This document shows, one piece after another, positions 1 through 7,019 of a stretch of DNA of 64,000 nucleotides. Location of the stretch: positions 62,001-126,000 of the forward strand of contig NZ_AAUW01000010.1 of NCBI RefSeq assembly GCF_000168975.1. The letters run 5' to 3'. Every line of letters begins with the position of its first letter. The stretch's first letter is position 1. Both the position numbers and the translations under genes were made by a program. The stretch comes from Roseibium aggregatum IAM 12614. GTDB lineage: Bacteria; Pseudomonadota; Alphaproteobacteria; Rhizobiales; Stappiaceae. The notes under the pieces are model-generated. The model saw only the letters and a program-made list of their open reading frames with translations, did no database searches and was not told the origin of the DNA.

Positions 1-280
1 AGCCAGGTTTGACGTGCGGAGCGAAGGGGCACGTCTTCAAATCTGCTGCCCGTGCCTTGTTTGCATCACAGTTCGCGGTAAAAGGGCGCTTCAGGAACAG
101 TGGAACTTCGGCTGCGAAGGCAGGGAAAGCACATTGGCCCGGTAAACGGGCCGGACTGCGCAGTCGTTTCATTGTCTTTTCTTGTATTTAATCTCTGCCG
201 GGCTATGGTCCGCGCGGATCGGTTGAAATGGGCCGTCCCGGCGCTAAAGGAAGGCGCGGGAGCGGCGGACGGGGCTCAGT
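1..280. other. Leading intergenic stretch, no gene recognised
   Basis: No reading frame here has coding character; the short open frames are fragments without homology that I can recognise and overlap one another. No tRNA fold or clear terminator is visible. The last 100 bases probably carry the promoter and leader of the glycosyltransferase operon that begins at 281, but I cannot point to a convincing -35/-10 pair. The end of an upstream gene may lie just outside the window. Confidence 0.4.
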
Positions 281-1471
281 ATGGACAGTGCGGTGCGCAT
301 GGCGGACGAAAAGGCCGGCGAAAGCGGGACAGAGGCCCTGACGGGACCAGGACTGACGGGACCGGGCCTGGCGAGACCGGGTCTGATGGCTGCCGAACTC
401 AGTGTCATCCTGCCGAGTTTCAACGAAGCTGCAAACATTCCAATCCTGATCGACCTTCTGGACGAAGCGCTTGCCGGAATTGCCTGGGAAGCAATCGTCG
501 TTGACGACAATTCACCTGACGGAACCGCCGAGGTTGCGCGCGAGATTGCGCGAAGTGACGCCCGCGTCCGGGTCATCCGCCGCATCGGCCGCCGGGGCCT
601 GTCCGGGGCCTGCATCGAGGGCATTCTGGCATCTTCCGCCCCCTTTGTTGCCGTCATGGATGCCGACCTGCAGCACGACGAGACCATGCTGCCCAAGATG
701 CTGGCCGCCCTGAAGGCCGACGACACGGATCTGGTGGTCGCAAGCCGCAAGGTTGATGGCGGTACCATTGGCGAAGGCCTGTCATCGTTTCGCGCCTGGG
801 GGTCTAACCTTGCCAACGGGCTTGCGCAGAAGCTGCTGAATGTCACTCTGAAGGACCCGATGAGCGGGTTCTTCATGATCCGCCGGGACAAGGCCGAAGC
901 GCTTGCCCCGAAACTCTCGCCGCAGGGCTTCAAGATTCTGCTGGATCTGGTGTCCAGTGCAGGCGGTACCTTGAAGATCAAGGAACTGCCGTTCACCTTC
1001 CGTGAGCGCCAGCACGGCGAAAGCAAGCTGGATACGCTGGTGACGCTCGACTATTTCGGTCTGCTGCTTGCCAAGTATTTCGGCAACATCGTTTCGGTCC
1101 GCTTCCTGATGTTCGGCCTGGTCGGGGCGAGCGGCCTCTTTGTCCATCTGGCGGCGCTGCGTGTGTTTCTGCTGAGCGACATGGAATTCAACCTCGCCCA
1201 GACGGCAGCTTCCTTTGTCGCCATGACATCGAACTTCTTTCTCAACAACCAGCTTACCTATCGCGACCGGCGCCTGACCGGCATGAGGGTGCTGATCGGC
1301 CTTCTGACCTTCTACGCGGTTTGCTCGGTCGGCGTTCTCGCCAACGTCGGTGTCGCCAACCTGATCTACGCCGATCCGTCCTACTGGTGGTTTGCCGGTA
1401 CAGCGGGGGCAATCATGGGCGCTGTCTGGAACTACGCGGCAAGCTCCGCCCTGACATGGCGCAAGACGTAA
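281..1471 (+). CDS. GT2 polyprenyl-phosphate glycosyltransferase fused to GtrA membrane domain
   Basis: Likely transfers a sugar from a nucleotide donor to a polyprenyl phosphate (dolichol-phosphate mannosyltransferase/ArnC type) at the cytoplasmic face of the inner membrane. Residues about 38-260 form a GT2 catalytic domain: VILPSFNEAANIP at the start, DDNSPDG for nucleotide binding and the metal motif DADLQHDE. Residues about 275-395 are a GtrA-type four-helix membrane domain (RFLMFGLVGASGL, FFLNNQLTYRD). The ATG at 281 adds 35 low-complexity residues made by a 15-base tandem repeat; ATG 386 (MAAELSVILPSFNEA) would give a normal-length family member and is a serious alternative. The next gene starts 9 bases downstream, a membrane glycosyltransferase that would use the lipid-linked sugar, so the two probably act in series. 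Confidence 0.85.
   Translation: MDSAVRMADEKAGESGTEALTGPGLTGPGLARPGLMAAELSVILPSFNEAANIPILIDLLDEALAGIAWEAIVVDDNSPDGTAEVAREIARSDARVRVIRRIGRRGLSGACIEGILASSAPFVAVMDADLQHDETMLPKMLAALKADDTDLVVASRKVDGGTIGEGLSSFRAWGSNLANGLAQKLLNVTLKDPMSGFFMIRRDKAEALAPKLSPQGFKILLDLVSSAGGTLKIKELPFTFRERQHGESKLDTLVTLDYFGLLLAKYFGNIVSVRFLMFGLVGASGLFVHLAALRVFLLSDMEFNLAQTAASFVAMTSNFFLNNQLTYRDRRLTGMRVLIGLLTFYAVCSVGVLANVGVANLIYADPSYWWFAGTAGAIMGAVWNYAASSALTWRKT
338..382 (+). repeat. Three imperfect 15-base tandem repeats at the 5' end of the GT2 gene
   Basis: Units at 338-352, 353-367 and 368-382, each a variant of CTGACGGGACCGGGC, encode repeated L-T-G-P-G residues in the N-terminal extension of the glycosyltransferase. Unit length is a multiple of three, so copy number changes keep the frame. 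Confidence 0.75.
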
Positions 1472-1480
1472 AGGCCGCTC

Positions 1481-2980
1481 GTGACTGCTGAAGCTCAGAC
1501 CGGACCCTTGCCCTTTTACCTGCGGCCGGCAGGATTGATCCTGATCGTCGGGCTGCTGACGGCGTTGAAGATTTTTGCCGCCGCCAACTCCCATTTTGTC
1601 GAGGATGAAGCCTATTACCGGCTCTGGGGGCTGTCTCCGGCGCTGAGTTATTACGATCATCCGCCGATGATCGGCTGGTGGATCGGTATCGGCCAGGCGC
1701 TGTTCGGCGACACGGTCTTTGCCGTCCGTGCGCTTGTCATCGTGTCCGGGGTCGTCGGGTCCCTGGCGCTGTGGCGCACGGCCTCGCTGTTGTTCGGGCG
1801 CCCTGCCGCGGGCTGGTCTGTTCTGTTTCTCAACGCCAGTCTTCTGGTGGGCATCGGCGGCATTCTGGCAACGCCTGACGCACCTTCCGTGCTGTTCTGG
1901 GGCCTCAGCCTGTGGGCGTTGACGGAGCTGTCGGCATCGAAAAATGCCAACTGGTGGCTCATGATCGGGCTGATGGCCGGCTGCGGATTGCTTGCCAAAT
2001 ATTCGGTTCTTTTTCTGGGCGCGGGCATCGTGCTCTGGTTGGTCTGGGTGCCGGATGCCCGCCGCTGGTGGCGCTGCTGGCAGCTCTGGGCCGGCGGCCT
2101 GCTTGCGCTGCTCTGCTTTTCACCGGTGCTCTACTGGAACCACGCCCATGACTGGGTCAGCTTCTACAAGCAGTTCGGCCGGGCTGGCACCGAAGGGTAC
2201 ACGGCAAGATATGTTCCGGAATTCCTGGGCGCGCTGATCGGTCTTCTGAACCCGCTGATCGCTGTGCTGGCGGCCGCCGGTTCGATCACGCTTTTCAAGG
2301 GCCTGCGGGCACGCGAAAACGCGGCGTCTCTCCTGCTGCTCACCGTTTTGCCGTTCCTGCTCTATCTGGTCTATCACTCGCTGCATTCGCGGGTGCAGGC
2401 CAACTGGCCGGCGCCACTGTTCCCGGCCTTCGCCATGATGGCGGCCGTGTTCGTCACCAATAGGCCCGCCGGAGGGGCTCTTTGGCAGCGTCTGGCGCAA
2501 GCCGGTGTCGCCCTGGGTCTTGCCGTGGCCGTGGTCGTTCAACTGCATGCGGTCTGGCCGATAACGGGCACTTTTGCCCGCAAGGACCCGACTTTCCAGC
2601 TGCGTGGCTGGCCCGAGATCGGGCAGGAAGTGAAAGCCTTGGCCGACCGGGAGGGGGCGGGCTTTGTGGCAACAACCAGCTACGGCCTCAACGGCCAGCT
2701 CGACTTCCTGCTGAAGGACGACCTGCCGGTGTTCCAGCTCACCGAGCGTATCCGTTATATCATGCAGCCCGAAGCGGACCTGTCGCTGTTCGATGGCCCG
2801 GGGCTTTATGTTGCCGAAAAGCGCCGGAACCGGGAAGGCGATCTGCGGCGGTCCTTCGCCAACGTCGAGGAAGTCGCAGAGCTGACGCGCAAGGTCAAAG
2901 ACGTGCCGCTGGAAAAGCTTGTCGTCTACAAGGTCGATGGCCGTATCGGCCCGGTGTTCGAGCCTGTCGACAGCAAATGA
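1481..2980 (+). CDS. GT39 (ArnT/PMT-like) membrane glycosyltransferase
   Basis: Predicted inner-membrane glycosyltransferase of the PMT_2/ArnT superfamily, which moves a sugar from a polyprenyl-phosphate carrier to a lipid or protein acceptor on the periplasmic side. The first periplasmic loop carries the acidic signature EDEAYYRLWG (about residues 42-51) followed by YYDHPPMIGWW, typical of GT39; about ten hydrophobic helices follow, then a soluble C-terminal region of about 130 residues. Length 499 residues is normal for the family. The start is a GTG (VTAEAQTGP) 9 bases after the GT2/GtrA stop, so the two are co-transcribed and the upstream enzyme probably makes the carrier-linked sugar. 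The acceptor cannot be told from sequence. Confidence 0.82.
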   Translation: MTAEAQTGPLPFYLRPAGLILIVGLLTALKIFAAANSHFVEDEAYYRLWGLSPALSYYDHPPMIGWWIGIGQALFGDTVFAVRALVIVSGVVGSLALWRTASLLFGRPAAGWSVLFLNASLLVGIGGILATPDAPSVLFWGLSLWALTELSASKNANWWLMIGLMAGCGLLAKYSVLFLGAGIVLWLVWVPDARRWWRCWQLWAGGLLALLCFSPVLYWNHAHDWVSFYKQFGRAGTEGYTARYVPEFLGALIGLLNPLIAVLAAAGSITLFKGLRARENAASLLLLTVLPFLLYLVYHSLHSRVQANWPAPLFPAFAMMAAVFVTNRPAGGALWQRLAQAGVALGLAVAVVVQLHAVWPITGTFARKDPTFQLRGWPEIGQEVKALADREGAGFVATTSYGLNGQLDFLLKDDLPVFQLTERIRYIMQPEADLSLFDGPGLYVAEKRRNREGDLRRSFANVEEVAELTRKVKDVPLEKLVVYKVDGRIGPVFEPVDSK

Positions 2981-3088
2981 TCCGGCACGAGTTGCCGCCT
3001 CAACTCAACATCCGACTTGATTTGCTTGACCGAATGCCGCAGGGATGTGGCTTAATATTCATAGTGTCCGGTCCGCCTGCGGAATTTC

Positions 3089-3886
3089 ATGAAGCGAATT
3101 ACACTTGGAGCGTTGGACTATGGCCTTGCCTTCGGGGTCGACCGCGCGTTGCGTGACCTTGTGGAGCGCGGGCGTCTCAGCGCACTCGGGGCCATGGTTG
3201 CCACAGAATTATGGCCGCGCGAATTCCGTCCACTTCAGGAAACCGCCGAAAAGGTTGGCAAGCGCGCCCTGTTCGGCGTGACACTGGCCTTCAGCGGTGA
3301 CCGTGTGTCACCCGTCAGCGCCCGCATGCAGGAAATCTACGGCGACCGAATGTTCACGCGTGAGCAGCTTCAGCGCCGCGCCTTGCTGCGTCTTCTTCCC
3401 GACCAGCTTCTGCAGGAGGAAGCCCAGGCACAGCTTGCCCGCTACAGCGTATTGATGAAACGTCAGCCGGATTTCGTGGCAGTGCGCGAGGGTCTTCTGG
3501 AGCGCACCTCTGTGGCGCGGATCGTCCTGAAGGCGGTTGAGCATGCCGGTTATCGCGAGCCGCCCTTGCTGATTTCGCCGGTACAGTCAGGTCTCAAGGC
3601 TGTCCGGCTGGCGCGTCTTGCAAAGGCACATGGTCTGAAGCTTCTGCCGAAGGCAGATCCCTTGCCGGAGACCGAGGACCAGGAAACGCTGCACGCTCTT
3701 TTGCACAATCACTTTGACGGCATGGCCGATCTCAGCTTTGTTGCGGCTATACCGGGCCGCTCGGACGACCGGCTGCGGCGGGACGAACCGCGCCGGAAGA
3801 TTGCGATACGCGAATGCCAGTATGAGGTTCTGTCCAGTCAGCGGTTCTTCCATACGCTGGAGAAAAAAGACGTTTTTCTGAATTGA
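3089..3886 (+). CDS. ChbG/HpnK (YdjC)-fold protein with lost metal and catalytic motifs
   Basis: The overall layout matches ChbG/HpnK carbohydrate deacetylases (N-terminal strand, DYGLAFGVDRALRDLVERGRLSA, central helices, C-terminal REC-YEVLSSQRF), and HpnK-like genes are usual partners of GT2-GtrA/GT39 operons. However, the residues that bind metal and catalyse are missing: the family's A-D-D is A8-L9-D10, the GLHxTL histidine is V64-T65, the D-x-HxHxH block after PDFV is replaced by A131-V-R-E, and the late HPG is I221-P-G. The frame is intact over 265 residues with normal codon use, so it looks retained rather than decayed. I infer a non-enzymatic or re-purposed role in the same glycan pathway. 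A hairpin terminator follows, ending the three-gene unit. Confidence 0.7.
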   Translation: MKRITLGALDYGLAFGVDRALRDLVERGRLSALGAMVATELWPREFRPLQETAEKVGKRALFGVTLAFSGDRVSPVSARMQEIYGDRMFTREQLQRRALLRLLPDQLLQEEAQAQLARYSVLMKRQPDFVAVREGLLERTSVARIVLKAVEHAGYREPPLLISPVQSGLKAVRLARLAKAHGLKLLPKADPLPETEDQETLHALLHNHFDGMADLSFVAAIPGRSDDRLRRDEPRRKIAIRECQYEVLSSQRFFHTLEKKDVFLN

Positions 3887-3970
3887 AGCCGATGGTGTGT
3901 TTCAGGCGCAGGTCGCCGAGCTTTTTGAATTAGGCTTTGGCCGTGGCTGAGCAGGCAAAGGCTGCAACGA

Positions 3971-4003
3971 AAAAACGGCCCTGCGGGGAACAGGGCCGTT
4001 TTT
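3971..4003 (+). terminator. Rho-independent terminator after the glycosyltransferase operon
   Basis: Perfect stem ACGGCCCTG (3975-3983) with CAGGGCCGT (3991-3999), 7-base loop, flanked by A5 on the left and T5 on the right. The T-run fits transcription on the plus strand; the A-run lets it work in both directions. Confidence 0.9.
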
Positions 4004-4079
4004 CGTGGAGGTCGGGAAGAGGGGAGGGGCGGCCCCGCTTCCATGTCCTTTGATATAGGGTTATTTTGCTGGTTTGCAC

Positions 4080-4093
4080 GTGATGGGCATCAC
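4080..4093. promoter_or_regulatory. Palindromic Crp/Fnr-type operator upstream of the Crp/Fnr gene
   Basis: GTGAT-GGGC-ATCAC is a perfect 5-4-5 inverted repeat, the geometry of FNR/DNR boxes (TTGAT-N4-ATCAA) with G/C at the outer positions as in CRP sites. It lies 58 bases upstream of the GTG start of the Crp/Fnr gene, so autoregulation is likely; this is inferred from position and symmetry. Confidence 0.55.
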
Positions 4094-4151
4094 AAGATTG
4101 CGTTTGATCTTGTAATTTCGCGGGCAGCAGCGCTTTTGGCAGGGGGAAGGT

Positions 4152-4841
4152 GTGGCGGAAATCAAGGATTTTTTAAAAAATAGCTTTTCACTTGAAGGGC
4201 TCGACCCGGAATTGGCTGTTGGTCTGTCGCGCCTTGCAAGGCCGATGAAAATATCGGCTGGCACCATTCTTTTCGAAAATGGCGATCCCGGAAACGGCTG
4301 TTACGCGGTTCTGGAGGGATCGCTCAAGGTGTCGCTTCTGTCCGTGGAGGGCGACGAGCAATTGCTTGCGGTTCTCGGCCCGGGCGATCTTGTCGGCGAA
4401 CTGGCCCTGCTCGACGGCCGTCCACGGTCGGCCACGGTCATCGCATTGAAGGAAGCTCAGCTCGCCTTTATCGACAAGGCCGCCTTCCAGCGCTTTGCCG
4501 ATGAGAACCCGGCCGTCTACCGGCACATGCTGTCGATTGTCGGAAAGCGGCTGCGCCATGCCAATGATGTTCTGGCCGCGCGCTCGTTCCTGCCCTTGCC
4601 GGGACGTGTCGCGCAGACCCTGCTCCAATTGGCGGAAACCTTCGGCAAGCCGCTCGACGACGGCCGCTTGCTGATCCACTACAAGCTCAGCCAGGCGGAT
4701 ATCGCCAACATGGCAGGCGCCGCGCGTGAAAATGTCAGCCGTGTTCTCAACGACTGGAAACGGGCCGGCACCATCAGCCGGATTTCCGGGTACTACTGCC
4801 TGGAACAGATGGACTTCCTGGAGAAGGCCTCGACGCTTTAG
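4152..4841 (+). CDS. Crp/Fnr family transcriptional regulator
   Basis: A 229-residue regulator: cyclic-nucleotide-binding-like beta-roll (about 30-125), dimer helix, then winged helix (about 150-220) with recognition helix GAARENVSRVLND whose E-x-x-S-R matches the DNA-reading residues of FNR/CRP. The phosphate-binding cassette GELALLDGRPRSATV (82-96) keeps R92-S93, the residues that hold cAMP in CRP. There is no N-terminal cysteine cluster, so it is not an iron-sulphur FNR; the effector is uncertain. The GTG start at 4152 has a good ribosome site (AGGGGGAAGG). A palindrome of the right geometry lies upstream, and the nitric-oxide locus downstream makes nitrosative or redox stress a possible signal. 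Confidence 0.88.
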   Translation: MAEIKDFLKNSFSLEGLDPELAVGLSRLARPMKISAGTILFENGDPGNGCYAVLEGSLKVSLLSVEGDEQLLAVLGPGDLVGELALLDGRPRSATVIALKEAQLAFIDKAAFQRFADENPAVYRHMLSIVGKRLRHANDVLAARSFLPLPGRVAQTLLQLAETFGKPLDDGRLLIHYKLSQADIANMAGAARENVSRVLNDWKRAGTISRISGYYCLEQMDFLEKASTL

Positions 4842-4968
4842 GAAAAACGGGGCGGCCTTCTGCGGACCATCTTGCTGAGGCAAATGGTTGAAGGCCGCGC
4901 CCGCCTTCGCTTGACCCCGATGTGCCTTTCCGGAAGCTGCTCTGGAACTCTCTTGCCGAAAGAGGGAA

Positions 4969-5400
4969 TCAAGCCTCTGTTTCCACTGGAAGCGCCATCT
5001 GCGTTCCGGCCAGGATCGACGCCAGCGTCTCGGTGTTGAGGCTGGCGAGAAATGCTTCCGATGCCTGCGCCATTGCACCTTTCAGGGCACAGCGCGGCAG
5101 GAAGGCGCAAACTGTGGGCTCGGGCTTCAGACAGGCGACGACACCCAGGTCCGGCTCGATCAGCCGCACGACGTCGCCAAGCCGGATCGTGGCCGGTGCC
5201 TTGGCCAGCCGGATACCACCGCCACGCCCCCGTGTCGTCTCCAGGTAACCGCCCTTGGCAAGATGGGCGACGATTTTCATGACATGCGATTTGGCGAGTC
5301 CAAGCTGCTTCGAAAGCTTGTCGACGGTCTGCGGATCATCTGACTGGCCGGTGGCCATCAGGATTCTCAAGGCAAAATCGCTGGCCTGACTGAGGCGCAT
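4969..5400 (-). CDS. nsrR: NsrR-type Rrf2 family nitric-oxide-sensing repressor
   Basis: Rrf2 proteins are small winged-helix repressors; NsrR carries an Fe-S cluster that reacts with NO and releases DNA. This 143-residue protein has the typical N-terminus MRLSQASDFALRILM, the wing TTRGRGGGIRLA (55-66) and three cysteines C90, C98, C104, giving C-x7-C-x5-C, the spacing of Bacillus subtilis NsrR (C92, C100, C106) rather than of IscR. It is divergent from a truncated haemoglobin gene, and two boxes of the NsrR type lie between the starts, one only 16 bases in front of this ATG. Autorepression and control of the haemoglobin are therefore expected. Confidence 0.85.
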   Translation of the reverse strand: MRLSQASDFALRILMATGQSDDPQTVDKLSKQLGLAKSHVMKIVAHLAKGGYLETTRGRGGGIRLAKAPATIRLGDVVRLIEPDLGVVACLKPEPTVCAFLPRCALKGAMAQASEAFLASLNTETLASILAGTQMALPVETEA

Positions 5401-5415
5401 GGCGGGGTCTCTTTA

Positions 5416-5438
5416 AACATTCATCTTATATGTTGATT
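5416..5438. promoter_or_regulatory. NsrR-type operator proximal to nsrR
   Basis: Arms AACATTCATCT and ATATGTTGATT separated by one base, the 11-1-11 layout of NsrR sites (consensus arms close to AANATGCATTT and AAATGCATNTT). It sits 16 bases upstream of the nsrR ATG. Weaker match than the second box. Confidence 0.6.
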
Positions 5439-5462
5439 TTAGAGTGTCGCTGTGCCATTTAA

Positions 5463-5485
5463 AAGATGCATCTAAAATGAATGTT
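5463..5485. promoter_or_regulatory. NsrR-type operator proximal to the truncated haemoglobin gene
   Basis: Arms AAGATGCATCT and AAATGAATGTT separated by one A, very close to the enterobacterial NsrR consensus. It ends 12 bases before the haemoglobin ATG at 5498, so bound NsrR would block the promoter or the early transcribed region. Its presence argues against the longer reading from GTG 5444. Confidence 0.75.
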
Positions 5486-5497
5486 ATGGAGGCGGCC

Positions 5498-5998
5498 ATG
5501 GAAGCCCCTGACACAAGTTCCAACAGGTACAAGCTGAAGAGACGCGAAGCGCCGGACAGGGGTGACCGTCTCCAGCGGTACGAGCAGGTCGACGAGCAGG
5601 CGGTCCATGTGATGGTGCATACCTTCTATGGCTGCATTCGCCAGCATCCGCGGTTGGGGGGCATCTTCGAGCGACGCCTGGCAGGCCGGTGGGAAGAACA
5701 CCTGCCGAAAATGGAAGCCTTCTGGCAGTCCGTCCTGATGAAGAACGGCGCCTACAAGGGCAAGCCCGTGCCGGCTCACCTGAAGCAGAAGGAACTGGTC
5801 AGTGCGGATTATGGCGAATGGCTCGGCGTCTTCCGGCCCGTGATCCGCGAATTGTTCGTGCCGGACCTTGCCGACGAAATTGTCGCCATTGCCGAACGCA
5901 TCGCGCAGAGCCTCTGGCTGGCCACCTTCGGGACCCCCGGAGCCAATCCGCCTGCCGAGCTGACGTCGCAACCCTCAGACTGGAGCGGATCATGCTGA
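5498..5998 (+). CDS. Group III truncated haemoglobin
   Basis: Group III (P-type) 2/2 globins bind O2 and NO and are implicated in nitrosative stress defence. The protein shows Y44 (B10) in HTFYGCIRQHP, H68 (E7) in W-EEHLPKM, and proximal H94 (F8) in KPVPAHL, followed by GEWLGVFRPVIRELF, all diagnostic of this group. Start chosen at ATG 5498, which has GGAGG (5488-5492) at 5-base spacing; the open frame reaches back to GTG 5444 but that stretch contains the NsrR box. The N-terminal 25 residues are basic and not part of the globin fold. It overlaps the next small membrane-protein gene by 7 bases, so the two are translationally coupled. Confidence 0.9.
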   Translation: MEAPDTSSNRYKLKRREAPDRGDRLQRYEQVDEQAVHVMVHTFYGCIRQHPRLGGIFERRLAGRWEEHLPKMEAFWQSVLMKNGAYKGKPVPAHLKQKELVSADYGEWLGVFRPVIRELFVPDLADEIVAIAERIAQSLWLATFGTPGANPPAELTSQPSDWSGSC

Positions 5999-6213
5999 TA
6001 ACGATTGTCCTGATAGCGGAAGCCTTGGTGTTCGTCTGGTTCACGGTCTTTTCGCTGATGCTTCTGTCCATGTATCTGGATTCGCGCGGCATGCCGCTGC
6101 CGAAACTGGATGTCGCCGGCCGCACACTCATCGGCAGCGCGAAACTGGCCTTTATCACGGGCATCGTCGCCCTTGCGGCGATGACAGTCTTCGAGATCCA
6201 GGCCCTCAGTTAG
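5992..6213 (+). CDS. Small two-helix membrane protein coupled to the haemoglobin gene
   Basis: A 73-residue protein of unknown family. It has two hydrophobic segments, about residues 2-28 (LITIVLIAEALVFVWFTVFS) and 48-68 (LIGSAKLAFITGIVALAAM), joined by a short polar loop with SRGMPLPKLDVAGR. The ATG overlaps the haemoglobin stop by 7 bases, so expression is very likely tied to the globin and under NsrR control. It might anchor or pass electrons to the globin, or act on a respiratory oxidase, but nothing in the sequence shows cofactors (no Cys or His pairs). Function unknown. Confidence 0.75.
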   Translation: MLITIVLIAEALVFVWFTVFSLMLLSMYLDSRGMPLPKLDVAGRTLIGSAKLAFITGIVALAAMTVFEIQALS

Positions 6214-6225
6214 AAAGTCACCGAA

Positions 6226-6333
6226 ATGAATACGTCCAATCTGCTCCATCGCGGCCTGCCGATTCTGCTGATCTGGGTCGCTGCCCCGATGCCGCTCTGG
6301 ATCATGGTGATCCTGATGTTTGTTCTGCGATAA
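6226..6333 (+). CDS. Possible 35-residue hydrophobic microprotein
   Basis: The frame ATG 6226 to TAA 6333 encodes 35 residues, MNTSNLLHRG followed by one strongly hydrophobic stretch (PILLIWVAAPMPLWIMVILM) and a terminal Arg. It starts 12 bases after the 73-residue gene stop. No strong ribosome site is visible, only a weak purine patch. The composition, a single clean membrane helix with a polar N-terminus, is unlike random frames here, and the position at the end of an NO-responsive unit makes it plausible. Could be a chance frame. Confidence 0.4.
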   Translation: MNTSNLLHRGLPILLIWVAAPMPLWIMVILMFVLR

Positions 6334-6437
6334 CCGGTCTTTTTCTTCGTTCAACCGGATAGTCTCCTGTTCAACCACTTCTATTCTTGCAGGCTATGAC
6401 CTAGTCTTCTTGCGAGAATCATTGGAGGGGCTCAGGC

Positions 6438-6824
6438 GTGTACGACGAAAAGCCGACAGGCGATCTGACATTACGCACGATGGCAATGCCGGCCGATACC
6501 AATGCCTCGGGAGATATCTTCGGAGGCTGGGTGTTGTCGCAGATGGATCTGGCAGGCGGTATTGCTGCCGGTCAGCGCGCCGAGGGACGTGTCGTGACCA
6601 TCGCGGTCGACAAGATGAAATTCATCCGGCCTGTCCATGTCGGCGACGTGCTGTGCGTTTATGCCGAGGTCATCCGAGTTGGCAATTCGTCCATGGAAAT
6701 CAAGCTTGAATCCTGGGCCCTGCGTCATCGCTATGGCCACCGGGAAAAGGTGACCGAAGCGGTCTTCACCATGGTGGCCGTTGATGACGGCGGCAAGCCG
6801 CGCCCGGTCCCCAAGCGGGACTGA
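6438..6824 (+). CDS. yciA: Acyl-CoA thioesterase, YciA-type hotdog fold
   Basis: Hydrolyses acyl-CoA thioesters in the cytoplasm. The 128-residue protein carries the family block PADTNASGDIFGGWVLSQMD (about 18-37), including N22 and D37 that correspond to catalytic positions of the YciA/ACOT hotdog family, then VDKMKFIRPVHVGD and the C-terminal strand. The start is GTG 6438 with GGAGG at 6424-6428. It stands alone after the haemoglobin unit, with its own short leader, and is followed by a palindromic repeat element. Confidence 0.9.
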   Translation: MYDEKPTGDLTLRTMAMPADTNASGDIFGGWVLSQMDLAGGIAAGQRAEGRVVTIAVDKMKFIRPVHVGDVLCVYAEVIRVGNSSMEIKLESWALRHRYGHREKVTEAVFTMVAVDDGGKPRPVPKRD

Positions 6825-6859
6825 GCGTCGCGTTCTCACCCGGCTTATCTCAAAAGAAA

Positions 6860-6966
6860 CCTCATCCTGAGGACGCGCGTCTGCGCTGTCTCGAAGGATG
6901 GGCGGCATACTCAGGCGCAAGCAGCCCATCACTCGATACGGGCCTTCGGCCTTCCTCAGGATGAGG
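6860..6966. repeat. Intergenic palindromic repeat element
   Basis: Perfect 13-base inverted arms CCTCATCCTGAGG (6860-6872) and CCTCAGGATGAGG (6954-6966) bracket an interior that includes CTCGAAGGATG and GGCCTTCGGCC. This text closely resembles a high-copy extragenic palindrome I know from many Hyphomicrobiales genomes. It lies just downstream of the thioesterase gene, with no gene inside. Confidence 0.75.
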
Positions 6967-7019
6967 CGGATCATTTTGCCAGACTCGCGGCCGAAGAACT
7001 GCACGAAGAACCTCTCCCG

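Noticed and set aside
5444..5497. Upstream extension of the haemoglobin gene from a GTG
   Set aside because: The stretch contains the NsrR-type operator and has no ribosome site, whereas ATG 5498 has GGAGG at good spacing.
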